This document shows positions 17,864-27,633 of a DNA stretch of 64,000 nucleotides, piece by piece. The notes under the pieces were generated by a model, which worked only from the letters and a program-made list of their open reading frames with translations, made no database searches and had not been told where the DNA came from. The DNA comes from Chitinophaga barathri. GTDB taxonomy: Bacteria; Bacteroidota; Bacteroidia; Chitinophagales; Chitinophagaceae. Every line of letters begins with the position of its first letter. The stretch's first letter is position 1. A program made the position numbers and the translations under genes. The stretch covers positions 772,806-836,805 of the forward strand of contig NZ_RMBX01000001.1 of assembly GCF_003807585.1 (NCBI RefSeq). The letters are read 5' to 3'.

Positions 17864-18310
17864 ATGGAAGCAGTCATCTTTTGCGGCATACAGGCAACCG
17901 GGAAAACAACGTTTTTCAAAAACAACTTTTTCTCTTCCCACATGCGTATTTCCCTGGACCAGCTCAAAAGCCGGTACCGCGAAGACCTTTTCCTGGAAGC
18001 CTGTCTCAAAAGCCAGCAACCTTTCGTGATAGACAACACCAACCCGGCCAAAGAAGACCGGCAGAAGTACATCCGGCTTGCCAAAGACCGGAAGTTCCGC
18101 ATCGTCGGTTATTATTTCCAGTCGAAAGTAGCGGATGCCCTGGAAAGGAACAGCCTGCGCACAGGCAAGGCCCTCGTGCCGGACATTGCCATCAAAGGAA
18201 CTTTCAACAAACTGGAATTGCCCTCCCTGGAAGAAGGATTCGACGAATTATATTATGTTTCCACCGAAAACAATGATTTTGTGATCAAACCTTGGACCTA
18301 TGAAATTTGA
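17864..18310 (+). CDS. P-loop kinase, polynucleotide-kinase-like
   Basis: A 148-residue AAA/P-loop kinase. Walker A is G8-IQATGKTT (8-16). SLDQL with D32 is at the position of the general base of T4 polynucleotide kinase, and VIDNTNPAKEDRQKYI (about 54-70) is the conserved second strand/lid entry of that family. It has no phosphatase or ligase domain. It probably phosphorylates a 5'-OH end or a small nucleotide substrate in the cytoplasm. The gene overlaps the following Thg1-like gene by 11 bp, so the two are translationally coupled and likely act together. The exact substrate is inference. Confidence 0.82.
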   Translation: MEAVIFCGIQATGKTTFFKNNFFSSHMRISLDQLKSRYREDLFLEACLKSQQPFVIDNTNPAKEDRQKYIRLAKDRKFRIVGYYFQSKVADALERNSLRTGKALVPDIAIKGTFNKLELPSLEEGFDELYYVSTENNDFVIKPWTYEI

Positions 18311-19061
18311 TGAGCTCGACAAAAAGATGCGGGTATTTGAAACCATCAACGACACAGGCGTACTGCCCGGCATATACATCGTGGCCCGCATAGACGGGCG
18401 CGGATTTACCCGTCTTACCAAAGAGACCTACTCTTTTGAAGCGCCCTTTGATGAACGTTTCAGGGATTATATGGTCGAAACCGTGAAACACCTGATGAAC
18501 TGCGGGTTCAATATTATTTACGGCTACACTCAAAGTGATGAGATCTCCCTGCTGTTTCATGAGAATGAAGATTCTTTTGCCAGGAAACGCAGGAAATATA
18601 TTTCTATCCTCGCCGGCGAAGCCAGCGCCAGGTTCTCCGTATTGCTGGGAAGCGCCGCCGCTTTCGATTGCCGCCTGTCCGAACTGCCTAACAAACAGCT
18701 GGTGACCGACTATTTCCGCTGGAGGAACGAAGACGCCCACAGGAATTCCCTAAATGCGCACTGTTACTGGCAACTGCGGAAAGAAGGTTTTTCAAAAACG
18801 GATGCCACCAAACAGATCGAGAAACTCAGCACCGCGGCTAAAAACGAACTGCTGTTCGGCTACAATATCAATTTCAATGATCTCCCGCTTTGGCAGAAAC
18901 GCGGCATCGGCCTGTACTGGCAGGAAATTGACAAAACCGCCTATGATCCCCGACAAGAGCAGGAAATAACCGTAAAAAGACGGGAACTGACTACAAACTA
19001 CAGCCTTCCCATGAAAGATGATTACAACGATTTTATCTCGGCGCTGCTGTTTCGCGGGTAA
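18300..19061 (+). CDS. Thg1-like 3'-5' RNA polymerase (TLP)
   Basis: A 253-residue bacterial member of the tRNA-His guanylyltransferase superfamily, full length. The two metal-binding aspartates are at D32 (VARIDGRGFTRL) and D80 (GYTQSDEISLLF), with the spacing of the known enzymes. The later helical part contains DYFRWRNEDAHRNSLNAHCYW, also conserved. Bacterial Thg1-like proteins add nucleotides to the 5' end of truncated tRNAs in a template-dependent way and are thought to work in tRNA repair. The start overlaps the upstream kinase gene. The nearby tRNA-Pro has its own promoter and terminator and may be there by chance. Confidence 0.93.
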   Translation: MKFDELDKKMRVFETINDTGVLPGIYIVARIDGRGFTRLTKETYSFEAPFDERFRDYMVETVKHLMNCGFNIIYGYTQSDEISLLFHENEDSFARKRRKYISILAGEASARFSVLLGSAAAFDCRLSELPNKQLVTDYFRWRNEDAHRNSLNAHCYWQLRKEGFSKTDATKQIEKLSTAAKNELLFGYNINFNDLPLWQKRGIGLYWQEIDKTAYDPRQEQEITVKRRELTTNYSLPMKDDYNDFISALLFRG

Positions 19062-19128
19062 CTGCAAAACAGCAACGACTGCCAGCATACCGGCCTTTGG
19101 AATTACCTAACTTTGTAAAAAAAGGATC

Positions 19129-19377
19129 ATGGATACAAGAACCACCCTCCCTCCCGGCGGCAGCTTCTACAGCCAGGTGCTGGCGCTCCACGAGAATAAA
19201 CAGGAAGCGAACATCCTTTACGAAGACAATGGCGTAACACGTGCAAACGGCATCATCACTTCCATCTTCGAAAAAGACGGCAAACAGTGGATGCGCCTGA
19301 ATGATGAAACGGATGTGGCGATAGACAAGCTCTATGCCGTAAACGGTACTTTTACCTCGGATTATTCCGAATGCTGA
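19129..19377 (+). CDS. Small conserved beta-rich protein
   Basis: The protein has 82 residues and no signal or transmembrane segment. I do not recognise it firmly. The core RANGIITSIFEKDGKQWMRLNDETDVAIDKLYAV could form an Sm-like small barrel such as that of the Rho-binding antiterminator (Rof) family, but this is a loose resemblance. It starts 67 bp after the Thg1-like gene on the same strand and may belong to that transcription unit. In the 193-bp gap after it, I see nothing clear. Confidence 0.55.
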   Translation: MDTRTTLPPGGSFYSQVLALHENKQEANILYEDNGVTRANGIITSIFEKDGKQWMRLNDETDVAIDKLYAVNGTFTSDYSEC

Positions 19378-19570
19378 TCTTTATTTCCCCGTCTTTTTTC
19401 CCCAGCGGTGTATTCGTCCAGGCTTTAATGCCTGGTGAAACACACTGGTTTGTTATATCCCGCATACTCCGGGGATATGACATTGATACAAACACAAATA
19501 AATAATTTTCAGTAAATTAGAAGATATCTTTAAAACCCCGGCGCAACGCTGATCAATACTGTTAACGCCT

Positions 19571-21016
19571 ATGAGGTATCTTTACCTTTTACTGATGATA
19601 CTGCCGGCCCTGCCGGCAAAACTCTCCGCTCAGGATGCTAATTATTGGGCTTCCAGCTATGGCCCCGCCGGTTATTTTATGCCCGGCGCAGTGATCTCCC
19701 AAAACAGGGATAGCGGCGTGATGTTTTACAATCCGGCTTTGCTGGTGAATACGGAGGGTAGCACCACTTCCATCAGTGGCACCATTTATCAATGGCAATC
19801 CATTTTGTACAAGAATGGGCTGGGCACCGGCCTGAACCTGAAATCGCAGGGTACCAGCATCATCCCAATGGTGGCTTCCCGCGCTGTGCCGATGATCAAA
19901 AGAAAACTGCCCTTTACACTCGCTTTTGCCATCGTACACACGCCCATTATAGATTACGGCGTTTCACAGCAGAAAGACGTTGTGCAGGATGTGCTCGACA
20001 ATTCATACAGCCCCGGCCCTGAAACCTTTATCGGGCAATACAAAGCAGCGAACAGGATGGACCAGACGGCGGTGCAGCTCGGCGCCGGCTGGCGGGCGGG
20101 GAAAAAGATATCCCTGGGATTTACGGCCGAAGCTATCATGCAGAAACAAACCTTTACCATCGATTATATCGCCCGGGCGCTGATGAACCCCGCGGGGCCG
20201 GATACCTTGCTGGCGCCTATCACCACCGTATCCGAAGACTATACCGCCACGTACTGGCAAGCTGGCCTTCGCGCACGGCTGGGCCTGGCCTGGGAAATAT
20301 CCGCCAATCATCACGCCGGCCTGCTGATCACCACCCCTACGGTGAAAGTAGCAGGCAAAGGTACCGTGATCTCCAATGTACAGATCAGCAATCTATACCT
20401 GGACCCGACAATAGCCCTCAACCTGCTGGCCAGCTCCCGGCAGGCAAAACTGCCCAGTCATTGGAAAAATCCGCTGAGTATCGCCGCCGGCTATACGTAT
20501 ATCCATAAAAAAGGGCAGCTGTATTTCGCCGCCGAATATTTTGCGCCGGTAAAAGAATACAGCGTACTCAAACCGAAACCGGCCGCGTTTATCAGGCCGG
20601 ACACCGGCAACAACAACACCTCTTCGGAATTCCTCCAGCTGAACGATGCCAGGCGCGCCCTGGTCAATTTTGGTATCGGAGCCAGTTACCAGCTGGCCGG
20701 AGATTTTGTGGCTTTTGCCTCTCTTCGGACGGACTTTACATATGACAAAGGCGACATTCACTCCGTAACCGAAGGGTATAACATCAATGTCACCAACTGG
20801 AACCTTTACCACGCGCAGATAGGCGTGAACATGCGGCGCAAGTGGTACCACCTCCGTACCGGGCTTATGCTCACCTATGGCGGCACCAACAATTATCCTC
20901 AGACATTCAACCTGGACAAACCAGACGAAAGCAATTTCCTCCTGGGCGAACCCGGCGTCACAAAGGCCCACACCTTCCAGGCGGGGGTGCTCGTGTCATA
21001 TATCCATAACTTTTAG
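19571..21016 (+). CDS. Outer-membrane beta-barrel protein (OMPP1/FadL-like)
   Basis: The protein has 481 residues with a signal peptide (cut near SAQ, residue 21). The rest is built of alternating amphipathic strands with aromatic belts (YWASSYGPAGYFMPG, LGFTAEAIMQKQTF, LVNFGIGASYQLAGDF), ending in an aromatic-rich strand and F, as in transmembrane barrels. The NRDSGVMFYNPALL segment near the start resembles FadL/TodX-type transporters. The substrate is unknown. It is monocistronic and converges with the AsmA-like gene. Confidence 0.75.
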   Translation: MRYLYLLLMILPALPAKLSAQDANYWASSYGPAGYFMPGAVISQNRDSGVMFYNPALLVNTEGSTTSISGTIYQWQSILYKNGLGTGLNLKSQGTSIIPMVASRAVPMIKRKLPFTLAFAIVHTPIIDYGVSQQKDVVQDVLDNSYSPGPETFIGQYKAANRMDQTAVQLGAGWRAGKKISLGFTAEAIMQKQTFTIDYIARALMNPAGPDTLLAPITTVSEDYTATYWQAGLRARLGLAWEISANHHAGLLITTPTVKVAGKGTVISNVQISNLYLDPTIALNLLASSRQAKLPSHWKNPLSIAAGYTYIHKKGQLYFAAEYFAPVKEYSVLKPKPAAFIRPDTGNNNTSSEFLQLNDARRALVNFGIGASYQLAGDFVAFASLRTDFTYDKGDIHSVTEGYNINVTNWNLYHAQIGVNMRRKWYHLRTGLMLTYGGTNNYPQTFNLDKPDESNFLLGEPGVTKAHTFQAGVLVSYIHNF

Positions 21017-21042
21017 GAAAAGAAAAAGCCCTTATAGCGAAA

Positions 21043-24000
21043 TCATTTATACCCGGCTGCCAGCGGGGGAAGGTAATATTGCTGCCGGTATTTATTGTAT
21101 TGCTTTCGGTAGGCGCGGTCCCGCTTCGGTCTCAGGGAAGACATGACGCCGCTTTTCTGTACCAGTATCCAGTAGTTAAACACAAACTTTTCGCGGTTGC
21201 GTTCGGTGAAGATAAAAGAAGGCCGGGTGATGCGGGAAGGAAGCAAAAGATTGGCCAGCCAGGTTTCCACGGCAGGCAGCGGCCTCCATTTATCCGGGTG
21301 TCGTTTGTCGCTGATGCGGAGCTTCAGGTCGTGGTAATAAAAATGCATCTGGCCGTAAGCCGCGTATTTATTGCCTTTCCAGGTGCTGGAAACGGTATCG
21401 ATGTACCCTTTGGTGATCTTTATGTTTCCCCGCGGCATGGCCTTACCGCCCAGCTCGGGCAACGATGCGGGAGATACACCCAGGCTGGCGGTGAAGCCGG
21501 AAAGGCTGTCCGCATACGATTCCCTGTACACCAGGTGGCGGATGCTGCCGTTGAACACATTCCCGGAAGCGTAAACTAACAACGAATCATTCCCCCCGAA
21601 ACGGTTGCCGAAGTTCAGGATGGTGCCCTGCACGCCCGTCAGCGGTATTTCGTTCCATTGATCGCTTTTCGCGGGATGTTCCGAATAAATAATAGTACTG
21701 TTTGAAATCGCCACCGTATCTACCCTGAAAGACATTGTTATCTTCCCGATCAGTTTGGTGGGCATTTCTTTTTCGATCCCGTGCTGTAAGGGCAGGTGTT
21801 TATCCCTCGAAACAGTCATTTTTACGCCATCCAGGCCAGCTTTGCTGATACGCAACACCGATTCCCCGATACGGGCCGGATCGAAGCCGGAGAGGGCAAT
21901 ACTGCCATCTTCCACCGTAATGTAATCTCCCTGCCATTTTTCATTTTTGAAATGCGTTTCACGGTCCAGGTGCGGCTGCATAAAAATGTTATCCAGCCGG
22001 AAGGTGTTGTTCACCCATTTAAAACTACCGGCGCCTGCGTTCATCTTATCGCTGCTGAAGTTTATTTTCCCACCTTCCATGGCAAAACCAGGCACCAAAC
22101 TCCGCCAGTCGAAAGTTTCTCCATGTTTGAGGTTGATGGATGAATAAGAAAGATCTCCCGCCAGCCGTTCTCCTGTCACCGTGGTATTACCTTTCGCAAA
22201 CCGGAAACCGCCGCCGTTCAAGGAAAGCGATGCCTCTGCGGATATGTTTTCACTGTTTATTTCGCCGCCTGACAGCTGGAGACGTGTATGCGGCAATGCC
22301 AGTGTCAGCTCCGGCTGTTTTACTTTACTATCCGTCAATACAATATCGGCTGAATGAAACCTAATCCCTTCAGCAATGCTGCGCAAATCCCTGATATTTA
22401 CCTGTAAGCGCGTATCCAGCCGCAGCGTATCTTTCGGTCCGATGCCGGTGTAATCAACGTGGGTATTTTTAATCCCGATCTCCCCTACTTCCAATGCAAA
22501 AGGCAGTTTTATACCTTTAGGAGAAGTATCTTGAGCATGTTCATGTTTTTGCTGGCACCATTCCACATCTGCATTGTCCGCGTACAGATATGGCATCCGC
22601 AGGGTGTTGAAATCCGTGGAATAAAGCGGCAGCCGGAACCGGAGCGAAGGCAGCGAAACCTTCATGGCCGTTGCTGCTGCGGAAACAAAGTTGATATTGC
22701 GTATAGTACTTTCTTTGCCGCTGTGAATGGATGCCGGGCCGGCCTCCAGCACAAAGCCTCGTTTTGTGACATTCACCGTTGACAGCTGCGCCTGTATGCT
22801 GTTCCATACAAAAAAGCGATGCTCCGTCCTCAGCTTCTCCATCAGCAAACCGCTGCCCATAGTCAACAATTTGCCTTCCGGCGATGTATGGGAAAAGGAA
22901 AACTCATCCACCTCCAGCTTCGCAATCCTGACAACGGGCAGGTTATGATGTGCCTTTGTCTCTCCTTCCTTTTTACCGCCCTTCAACGATACCATTACGC
23001 TGCTGGCCTTGAAATAATCAATCTGAATATCCCTCGTATGCTGGTATACATCCCAATCAAACACTTCCCAGTAAATGTCTCTCGCCAGCAACCGTGTTCC
23101 ATTGGGCAATAGAATATCAGCCTCGGCTCCAAAATTGTGCCTTGTCACGCCATCGAGGCGGTAGCCAAGGACGGTGATCACCGTGCCTTTGGATGAAAGC
23201 TGTAGACTACCCACACGCAGGTCGGGGATGGCATGTTTAATATCCACCAGCGAATCGCTGCGGAATAGTTTATTTAAAAGAATATGCGCATTGATATCAC
23301 TTACAGCCAGGGATGTACCCTTCTCCCCTCCTGCCTTATAACCCAGCTCCCCATCGCGCAGCCGGAAATGTTCCACATGTACTATTTCACTGATGCCATG
23401 CAAGGTCTGGTAAAATATATCAAGATTTTTGACTGGCGCCCGTTTGGAAGATGCGGAACGGGAAGGTGCGCCGCTTTGCCTGTGCAGGGTGATCACCGGG
23501 CTGATCAGCTCCGCTTCATCTGCGTGAAGGTGTTTACGCATCAGGGCTTCAAAGTCCACATGTTTTAACCGCAGCGCCGGGGCGGTGGCGGTCACGGTTT
23601 TATCCGCATGATTTTTTTCCGTTGGTGTGTAGGTAACGCCCTGGAACAATATCCCGTCCTTTTCAATGGCAAATTCGTTGATGCGCATCTGGTAAAGGCT
23701 GTCCCGGGAATAAAACACCATTTGCCGGAGGTCCATGCGCACGCTGTCTATGCTGAGCGGCCGTGTTGCTTTGGGATCCACGCGGAGATTGTAAATGCGG
23801 AGATTGCTGTTCCGGCTGGCGGCCTGGCGGCCCTGGAGATGCACGTCGGCGTTCACTACATTGATAAAACCGATCCGCATCAATTGAAACGGCATACGGC
23901 TGCCCAACAGCAGTGTATCTTTTTTATCCTTTCCATGCCTGCCGGGCGGAACGGTGAGCACGGGATTCAGGCAGGTGAGTGTATCGATCAGCAGGTGGTC

Positions 24001-24810
24001 GCGCTGGTAGAAGGCCGGGAGATTCCGGGAGTTAAAAAAAATCTTGTCCGCTTTCAGGCTCATACCTGGATTATTAGCGGAATCCTGTTCGTTGTAATCA
24101 AGACTGTCCAGCTCCAGCCGCTGGCCTTTGCTGTCAAAACGCAGGGCGCTAAAACTGACCGCCTGCTTACGTTTGGGCAAAACCCACCGCTGGCGGCCCA
24201 ACGAAAGCACCACCCGTTCCGATCCGAACAGGTGATCGTCCTGGTTATTTATTTCCGTAAAATTCTTAACGTACAGATTGATATCGTTCACATGCAGCAC
24301 TGTGGCATCTTCCTGGATATAGTCATAAGAAGCGCCCTGTAGGTTGAAGGCATGCGCATTAAAGTGCGTAAGCGTTTTTTTGAGAATATGGAGGATGTCC
24401 GAGCCTTTGAACACGCGCTGGGCACCGGTCACCGGTTTCCGTTGCACGTACATTTTCAGATGCGGTGAAATAAAAGCCATGCTATCCACGATCATTTTCC
24501 GGTTCATCAGCAGGTCTTTCCAGGAAGCCAGCGAAAAGTACATTTCCGGGATCTCCACATCGTACGTAGCTGCTTTATCCCGTGGATCCACGCAATGCAC
24601 CGACGATCTTTTTAACCTGATCGCCCTTTTCCAGAAAGACACTTCCGCCACGCCCGCATCAAATACGTACTGGCCCTTCGTTTGCACCTTCACGGCATAA
24701 CGCAGGCTTTCTTTAAAACGATAAGTGATCAGGTAATAGAACAAGCCGATGCATAGCAGGATGCCTGTCGCTATAATGATCAATATTCTTTTGAGGGCTT
24801 TTTTCAACAC
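21043..24810 (-). CDS. Large AsmA-like / DUF748-like envelope protein
   Basis: The protein has 1255 residues. An N-terminal membrane helix (about 9-29) is followed by about 1200 residues of repeating beta strands typical of the AsmA/TamB/YhdP superfamily, with a basic C-terminus. Such proteins form beta-groove bridges for lipid transport between the membranes or restrain outer-membrane assembly. The start appears to be GTG at 24810, 8 bp after the stop of the AI-2E-type permease, so the two are likely coupled. Family membership is from overall pattern only; the role is inference. Confidence 0.65.
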   Translation of the reverse strand: MLKKALKRILIIIATGILLCIGLFYYLITYRFKESLRYAVKVQTKGQYVFDAGVAEVSFWKRAIRLKRSSVHCVDPRDKAATYDVEIPEMYFSLASWKDLLMNRKMIVDSMAFISPHLKMYVQRKPVTGAQRVFKGSDILHILKKTLTHFNAHAFNLQGASYDYIQEDATVLHVNDINLYVKNFTEINNQDDHLFGSERVVLSLGRQRWVLPKRKQAVSFSALRFDSKGQRLELDSLDYNEQDSANNPGMSLKADKIFFNSRNLPAFYQRDHLLIDTLTCLNPVLTVPPGRHGKDKKDTLLLGSRMPFQLMRIGFINVVNADVHLQGRQAASRNSNLRIYNLRVDPKATRPLSIDSVRMDLRQMVFYSRDSLYQMRINEFAIEKDGILFQGVTYTPTEKNHADKTVTATAPALRLKHVDFEALMRKHLHADEAELISPVITLHRQSGAPSRSASSKRAPVKNLDIFYQTLHGISEIVHVEHFRLRDGELGYKAGGEKGTSLAVSDINAHILLNKLFRSDSLVDIKHAIPDLRVGSLQLSSKGTVITVLGYRLDGVTRHNFGAEADILLPNGTRLLARDIYWEVFDWDVYQHTRDIQIDYFKASSVMVSLKGGKKEGETKAHHNLPVVRIAKLEVDEFSFSHTSPEGKLLTMGSGLLMEKLRTEHRFFVWNSIQAQLSTVNVTKRGFVLEAGPASIHSGKESTIRNINFVSAAATAMKVSLPSLRFRLPLYSTDFNTLRMPYLYADNADVEWCQQKHEHAQDTSPKGIKLPFALEVGEIGIKNTHVDYTGIGPKDTLRLDTRLQVNIRDLRSIAEGIRFHSADIVLTDSKVKQPELTLALPHTRLQLSGGEINSENISAEASLSLNGGGFRFAKGNTTVTGERLAGDLSYSSINLKHGETFDWRSLVPGFAMEGGKINFSSDKMNAGAGSFKWVNNTFRLDNIFMQPHLDRETHFKNEKWQGDYITVEDGSIALSGFDPARIGESVLRISKAGLDGVKMTVSRDKHLPLQHGIEKEMPTKLIGKITMSFRVDTVAISNSTIIYSEHPAKSDQWNEIPLTGVQGTILNFGNRFGGNDSLLVYASGNVFNGSIRHLVYRESYADSLSGFTASLGVSPASLPELGGKAMPRGNIKITKGYIDTVSSTWKGNKYAAYGQMHFYYHDLKLRISDKRHPDKWRPLPAVETWLANLLLPSRITRPSFIFTERNREKFVFNYWILVQKSGVMSSLRPKRDRAYRKQYNKYRQQYYLPPLAAGYK

Positions 24811-24817
24811 ATCCGAT

Positions 24818-25924
24818 TTACATGAACTCGCCGGCGCCGGCTTCAGGAGCCGGTTTCACCGTGGAGGCCCTTTGGGCCAGCCAGGAGTTGAAGATTGTAT
24901 AAAAAACAGCGAGAATGATCGCGCCTTTGAACATACCCGTAAATCCCCAGGCCGCCAGCCCGCCTACCACGCCGATAAACAGTACGAGGAAAGGCAACCG
25001 TCCTCCGCTTTTGGCGATCAGGACGGGTTTTAGCACGGCGTCTATCAGCATCACGAACAGTCCATATACCGCCGCAAAGATCGCCGTACCGGTATGCCCG
25101 TCCACGGCGAGTATCACCACCAGCGGCAGCCATACCAGCAAAGGCCCTACCTGTATAAGCACCAGGAAAAACACCAGGGCGCAAAGCACGATCTTAAAAT
25201 GCAATCCGGCAATTACAAAACCGATCCATGAAATAAAAGCGGCTATAAAAGCAGTGCCCATCACACCGATAGAAACACCTTTGATCGCATTGGTAGTGGC
25301 ATTCAGCAAAGCAAGCCCGTCCCGCCTGCCCAGCAGGTGCTGGAGCGTGGTTTTGACGGGGCGCATCGCTTTATCCCCGCTTGCCAGCAGGATCGCTGAA
25401 ATTATAATACCGAGTATGAACTGGAGAGCCGTACCCAGCACACCCGCGCTACCGGCAATAAGACGGTGGAGCACCTGGTGTATCTGGCGTTCATAACCCA
25501 TCAGGGCTTCCTGCGGGTTCTCCTGCAGGTGCTGCCAGAAGTCCGCCACGCCGGCGCCTACAAACGGCAGTTCTGTTATCTGTGCGGGCAACGGCGGCAG
25601 TCCTTTGGTCTGGATATTGGCGTACAGCTGAATGATATCCTTCATATGTTTGCCCATCGCGCTCACGATGTACACCACCGGCAGCGCCACGATAATGACC
25701 AGGATAACGGCGTATAAGATGGAAGCCAGCTTTCGTCTTTGCCCCATGGCCTTTGCCAGCCGTTCGTAAGGAGTGGCAAAGGAAACGGAAAAGATCAGGG
25801 CAAAAGTGAATACACCGAAAAATACTTTCAGAACGTCGTACAACGCAAAAAGCAGGGCCAGGAGCAACAGCAACACCAGGATGGTTTCGATGATGCCGCG
25901 TGAATTGGGGAGGGTAAAACGCAT
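24818..25924 (-). CDS. AI-2E family (PerM-type) membrane transporter
   Basis: The protein has 368 residues with about eight transmembrane helices and a central extracytoplasmic or amphipathic segment. The C-terminal GPLLVWLPLVVIL ... DAVLKPVLIAKSGGRLPFLVLFIGVVGGLAAWGFTGMFKGAIIL block is diagnostic of the AI-2E transporter family (COG0628). Some members export autoinducer or act as Na+/H+ antiporters; the substrate here is unknown. ATG 25924 is chosen over one 39 bp upstream because the first membrane helix then starts at a normal position. It leads a two-gene unit with the AsmA-like gene. Confidence 0.9.
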   Translation of the reverse strand: MRFTLPNSRGIIETILVLLLLLALLFALYDVLKVFFGVFTFALIFSVSFATPYERLAKAMGQRRKLASILYAVILVIIVALPVVYIVSAMGKHMKDIIQLYANIQTKGLPPLPAQITELPFVGAGVADFWQHLQENPQEALMGYERQIHQVLHRLIAGSAGVLGTALQFILGIIISAILLASGDKAMRPVKTTLQHLLGRRDGLALLNATTNAIKGVSIGVMGTAFIAAFISWIGFVIAGLHFKIVLCALVFFLVLIQVGPLLVWLPLVVILAVDGHTGTAIFAAVYGLFVMLIDAVLKPVLIAKSGGRLPFLVLFIGVVGGLAAWGFTGMFKGAIILAVFYTIFNSWLAQRASTVKPAPEAGAGEFM

Positions 25925-26000
25925 GCAGTAAGGATTCTTAACTAAATATAATGAATCCTGCACAAATCACATCTTACGGGGAGTTTGTATTGTCAAATAT

Positions 26001-26774
26001 TTATTCCCCTTCAGCTTTCCGCACCGGCTGTTTGCTCCATTTCTCCACCAGCAAAAATCCCCTGATGCTGATAAAGATCACAGGCACAAATAACAATGCG
26101 ATCAATAAATGCTGCCAGAAATGCGGAAAGAGGCCGAACAGGTAAAACAAACCCGCCACCATCAGCAGGCTGACGGCACCCCAGGTATAATTCAACGCTT
26201 TAATGCGGCCGGGAGTTTTGGCCTGCGCGCCGATGGGAGAAAAACTGTCTACCTGCGGGAAACCGCGGTACCCGGGGGACACGGTGGCAAAGGATTCATC
26301 GCCCGTACCATCCCAGCCTGAAGTATCAGAAAGTGTTTTTTCAAATGCAGGCTGGCCCTGCGCGACCTTTCCGTAAAATTCCAGCAGGCTGTCCAGGAAT
26401 TCGTCCGGGCTTTTGTAAAAACCCGCCACCTGCACCAGGTCGATGAAAAGGATATTGTCTGTTGTGGGTTGTTTCCCGAGATAAGCCACCCATTCATCAA
26501 AATAAGAAAGCAGCTCCGGGTAAGCCTGCGCTATATAATATCTGCGGCGGCCTACGTTTTCCAGCGCCCTGTCCTTATCGATCTTTATGTCCGTATCAAT
26601 TTCCGCATCTTCATCTCCGGGCTGGTACGCCTCCCGGTATGTCCCCCGGACGTTTTCGATATCCTGTTTCTCCAGCAGCAGCAGCCAGAAATGCGCGAGC
26701 GAATTATTTCCTTCAAACAGGATCTCCTGCGGTTTACCCGGTTTGTTGATGATAAGATATGACCTGTTTCCCAT
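26001..26774 (-). CDS. Two-helix membrane protein at the end of the T6SS cargo operon
   Basis: The protein has 257 residues; I do not recognise a family. Residues 1-165 look soluble and acidic in part (DEDAEIDTDIKIDKD). Two transmembrane helices follow (about 190-207 and 214-235), with a short basic C-terminal tail. There is no signal peptide, so the large part is likely cytoplasmic. It starts 26 bp after the PoNi-like immunity gene and is the last gene of the operon. It may be an accessory immunity or membrane-guard protein for the effector, whose C-terminus is itself a glycine-zipper membrane segment. That link is inference from position only. Confidence 0.5.
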   Translation of the reverse strand: MGNRSYLIINKPGKPQEILFEGNNSLAHFWLLLLEKQDIENVRGTYREAYQPGDEDAEIDTDIKIDKDRALENVGRRRYYIAQAYPELLSYFDEWVAYLGKQPTTDNILFIDLVQVAGFYKSPDEFLDSLLEFYGKVAQGQPAFEKTLSDTSGWDGTGDESFATVSPGYRGFPQVDSFSPIGAQAKTPGRIKALNYTWGAVSLLMVAGLFYLFGLFPHFWQHLLIALLFVPVIFISIRGFLLVEKWSKQPVRKAEGE

Positions 26775-26800
26775 GTATGAGCTGGAATATATTTAATGCC

Positions 26801-27616
26801 CTAGAATTGCCACCACTTCTTTTTGGCTCCGGGTGCGGCATCTTCCGCGTGGTTCTTATCCGGCGAGGGTGGTGGTTCCGCCGGGCCTTCAGTAGCGCCG
26901 GACGGATCGCCGTGTAACATATCGTAGGGGTAATACGGGCTGGTTTTCAGTTTTGAATCGTCCAGGTTCATCACTTTGGCGATGGCTGCGCTTTCGAAGC
27001 TCCAGTATCCCCGGTAGAAATTGCCCGATTTTTTATGGCTGCCGTAGAGGTCTTCCAGGTTATCGCGAGTGTAGAAGTTTTTTTGCAGGTATTCATACAG
27101 GCCCGCAGCCGCATCGGCTTTACCGGACTGGGTGATCTCTTTCAGTTTTACGCAGCCGGCATCCTCCGGCCACAGTAGTTCCCCGGGCAGTTCATACCCG
27201 GGTTGACCATACCTTAACAGGAAACTCACCAGGTAATCTTTATAACCGATCCTGGCCAGTATATCGCCCAGTTTCTGCAGGGATTCTTTTGTATCCAGCA
27301 GCACCCCTATGGAGATCATGCCGAGCAGTTCGGAATAGATGATGTCCCCGCCGTCTGAATAGTCCGCTTCCGTTTCAATGGATAAAACATAGTCATCCAG
27401 CATTTCTTTGCAGGGCGCCACAAGGGTCCTCACGGGCTGGCCCAGTGAATATGCCCAATAAATATAGATATACAACCCGTTGGCCATTACATAATACTCC
27501 ATCGGGAAAGGCTGCGTTTTGGAAAGCAATTCTTTCCTTTTCGCATCCAGCGTTGCGGTTAATGTTTTTGTTGCTTCTCTGAAGTACTGTTCCTCTTTGA
27601 ACTGATCCCTGAACAT
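26801..27616 (-). CDS. PoNi-like (DUF1911) nuclease-immunity protein
   Basis: The protein has 271 residues and is all alpha, without a signal peptide, hence cytoplasmic. A DUF1910/DUF1911-type layout is visible: an N-terminal helical half (YVMANGLYIYIYWAYSLGQPV) and a C-terminal half with LYGSHKKSGNFYRGYWSFESAAIAKVMNLDD followed by YYPYDMLHGD, the hallmark end of PoNi proteins. These bind and block PoNe DNases delivered by T6SS and other systems. It lies directly downstream of the PAAR-like/PoNe-like gene (17-bp gap), so it is probably that effector's cognate immunity protein. Residues after about 235 are a Pro/Glu-rich tail. Confidence 0.8.
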   Translation of the reverse strand: MFRDQFKEEQYFREATKTLTATLDAKRKELLSKTQPFPMEYYVMANGLYIYIYWAYSLGQPVRTLVAPCKEMLDDYVLSIETEADYSDGGDIIYSELLGMISIGVLLDTKESLQKLGDILARIGYKDYLVSFLLRYGQPGYELPGELLWPEDAGCVKLKEITQSGKADAAAGLYEYLQKNFYTRDNLEDLYGSHKKSGNFYRGYWSFESAAIAKVMNLDDSKLKTSPYYPYDMLHGDPSGATEGPAEPPPSPDKNHAEDAAPGAKKKWWQF

Positions 27617-27633
27617 ATCTGATGATTTTTACT

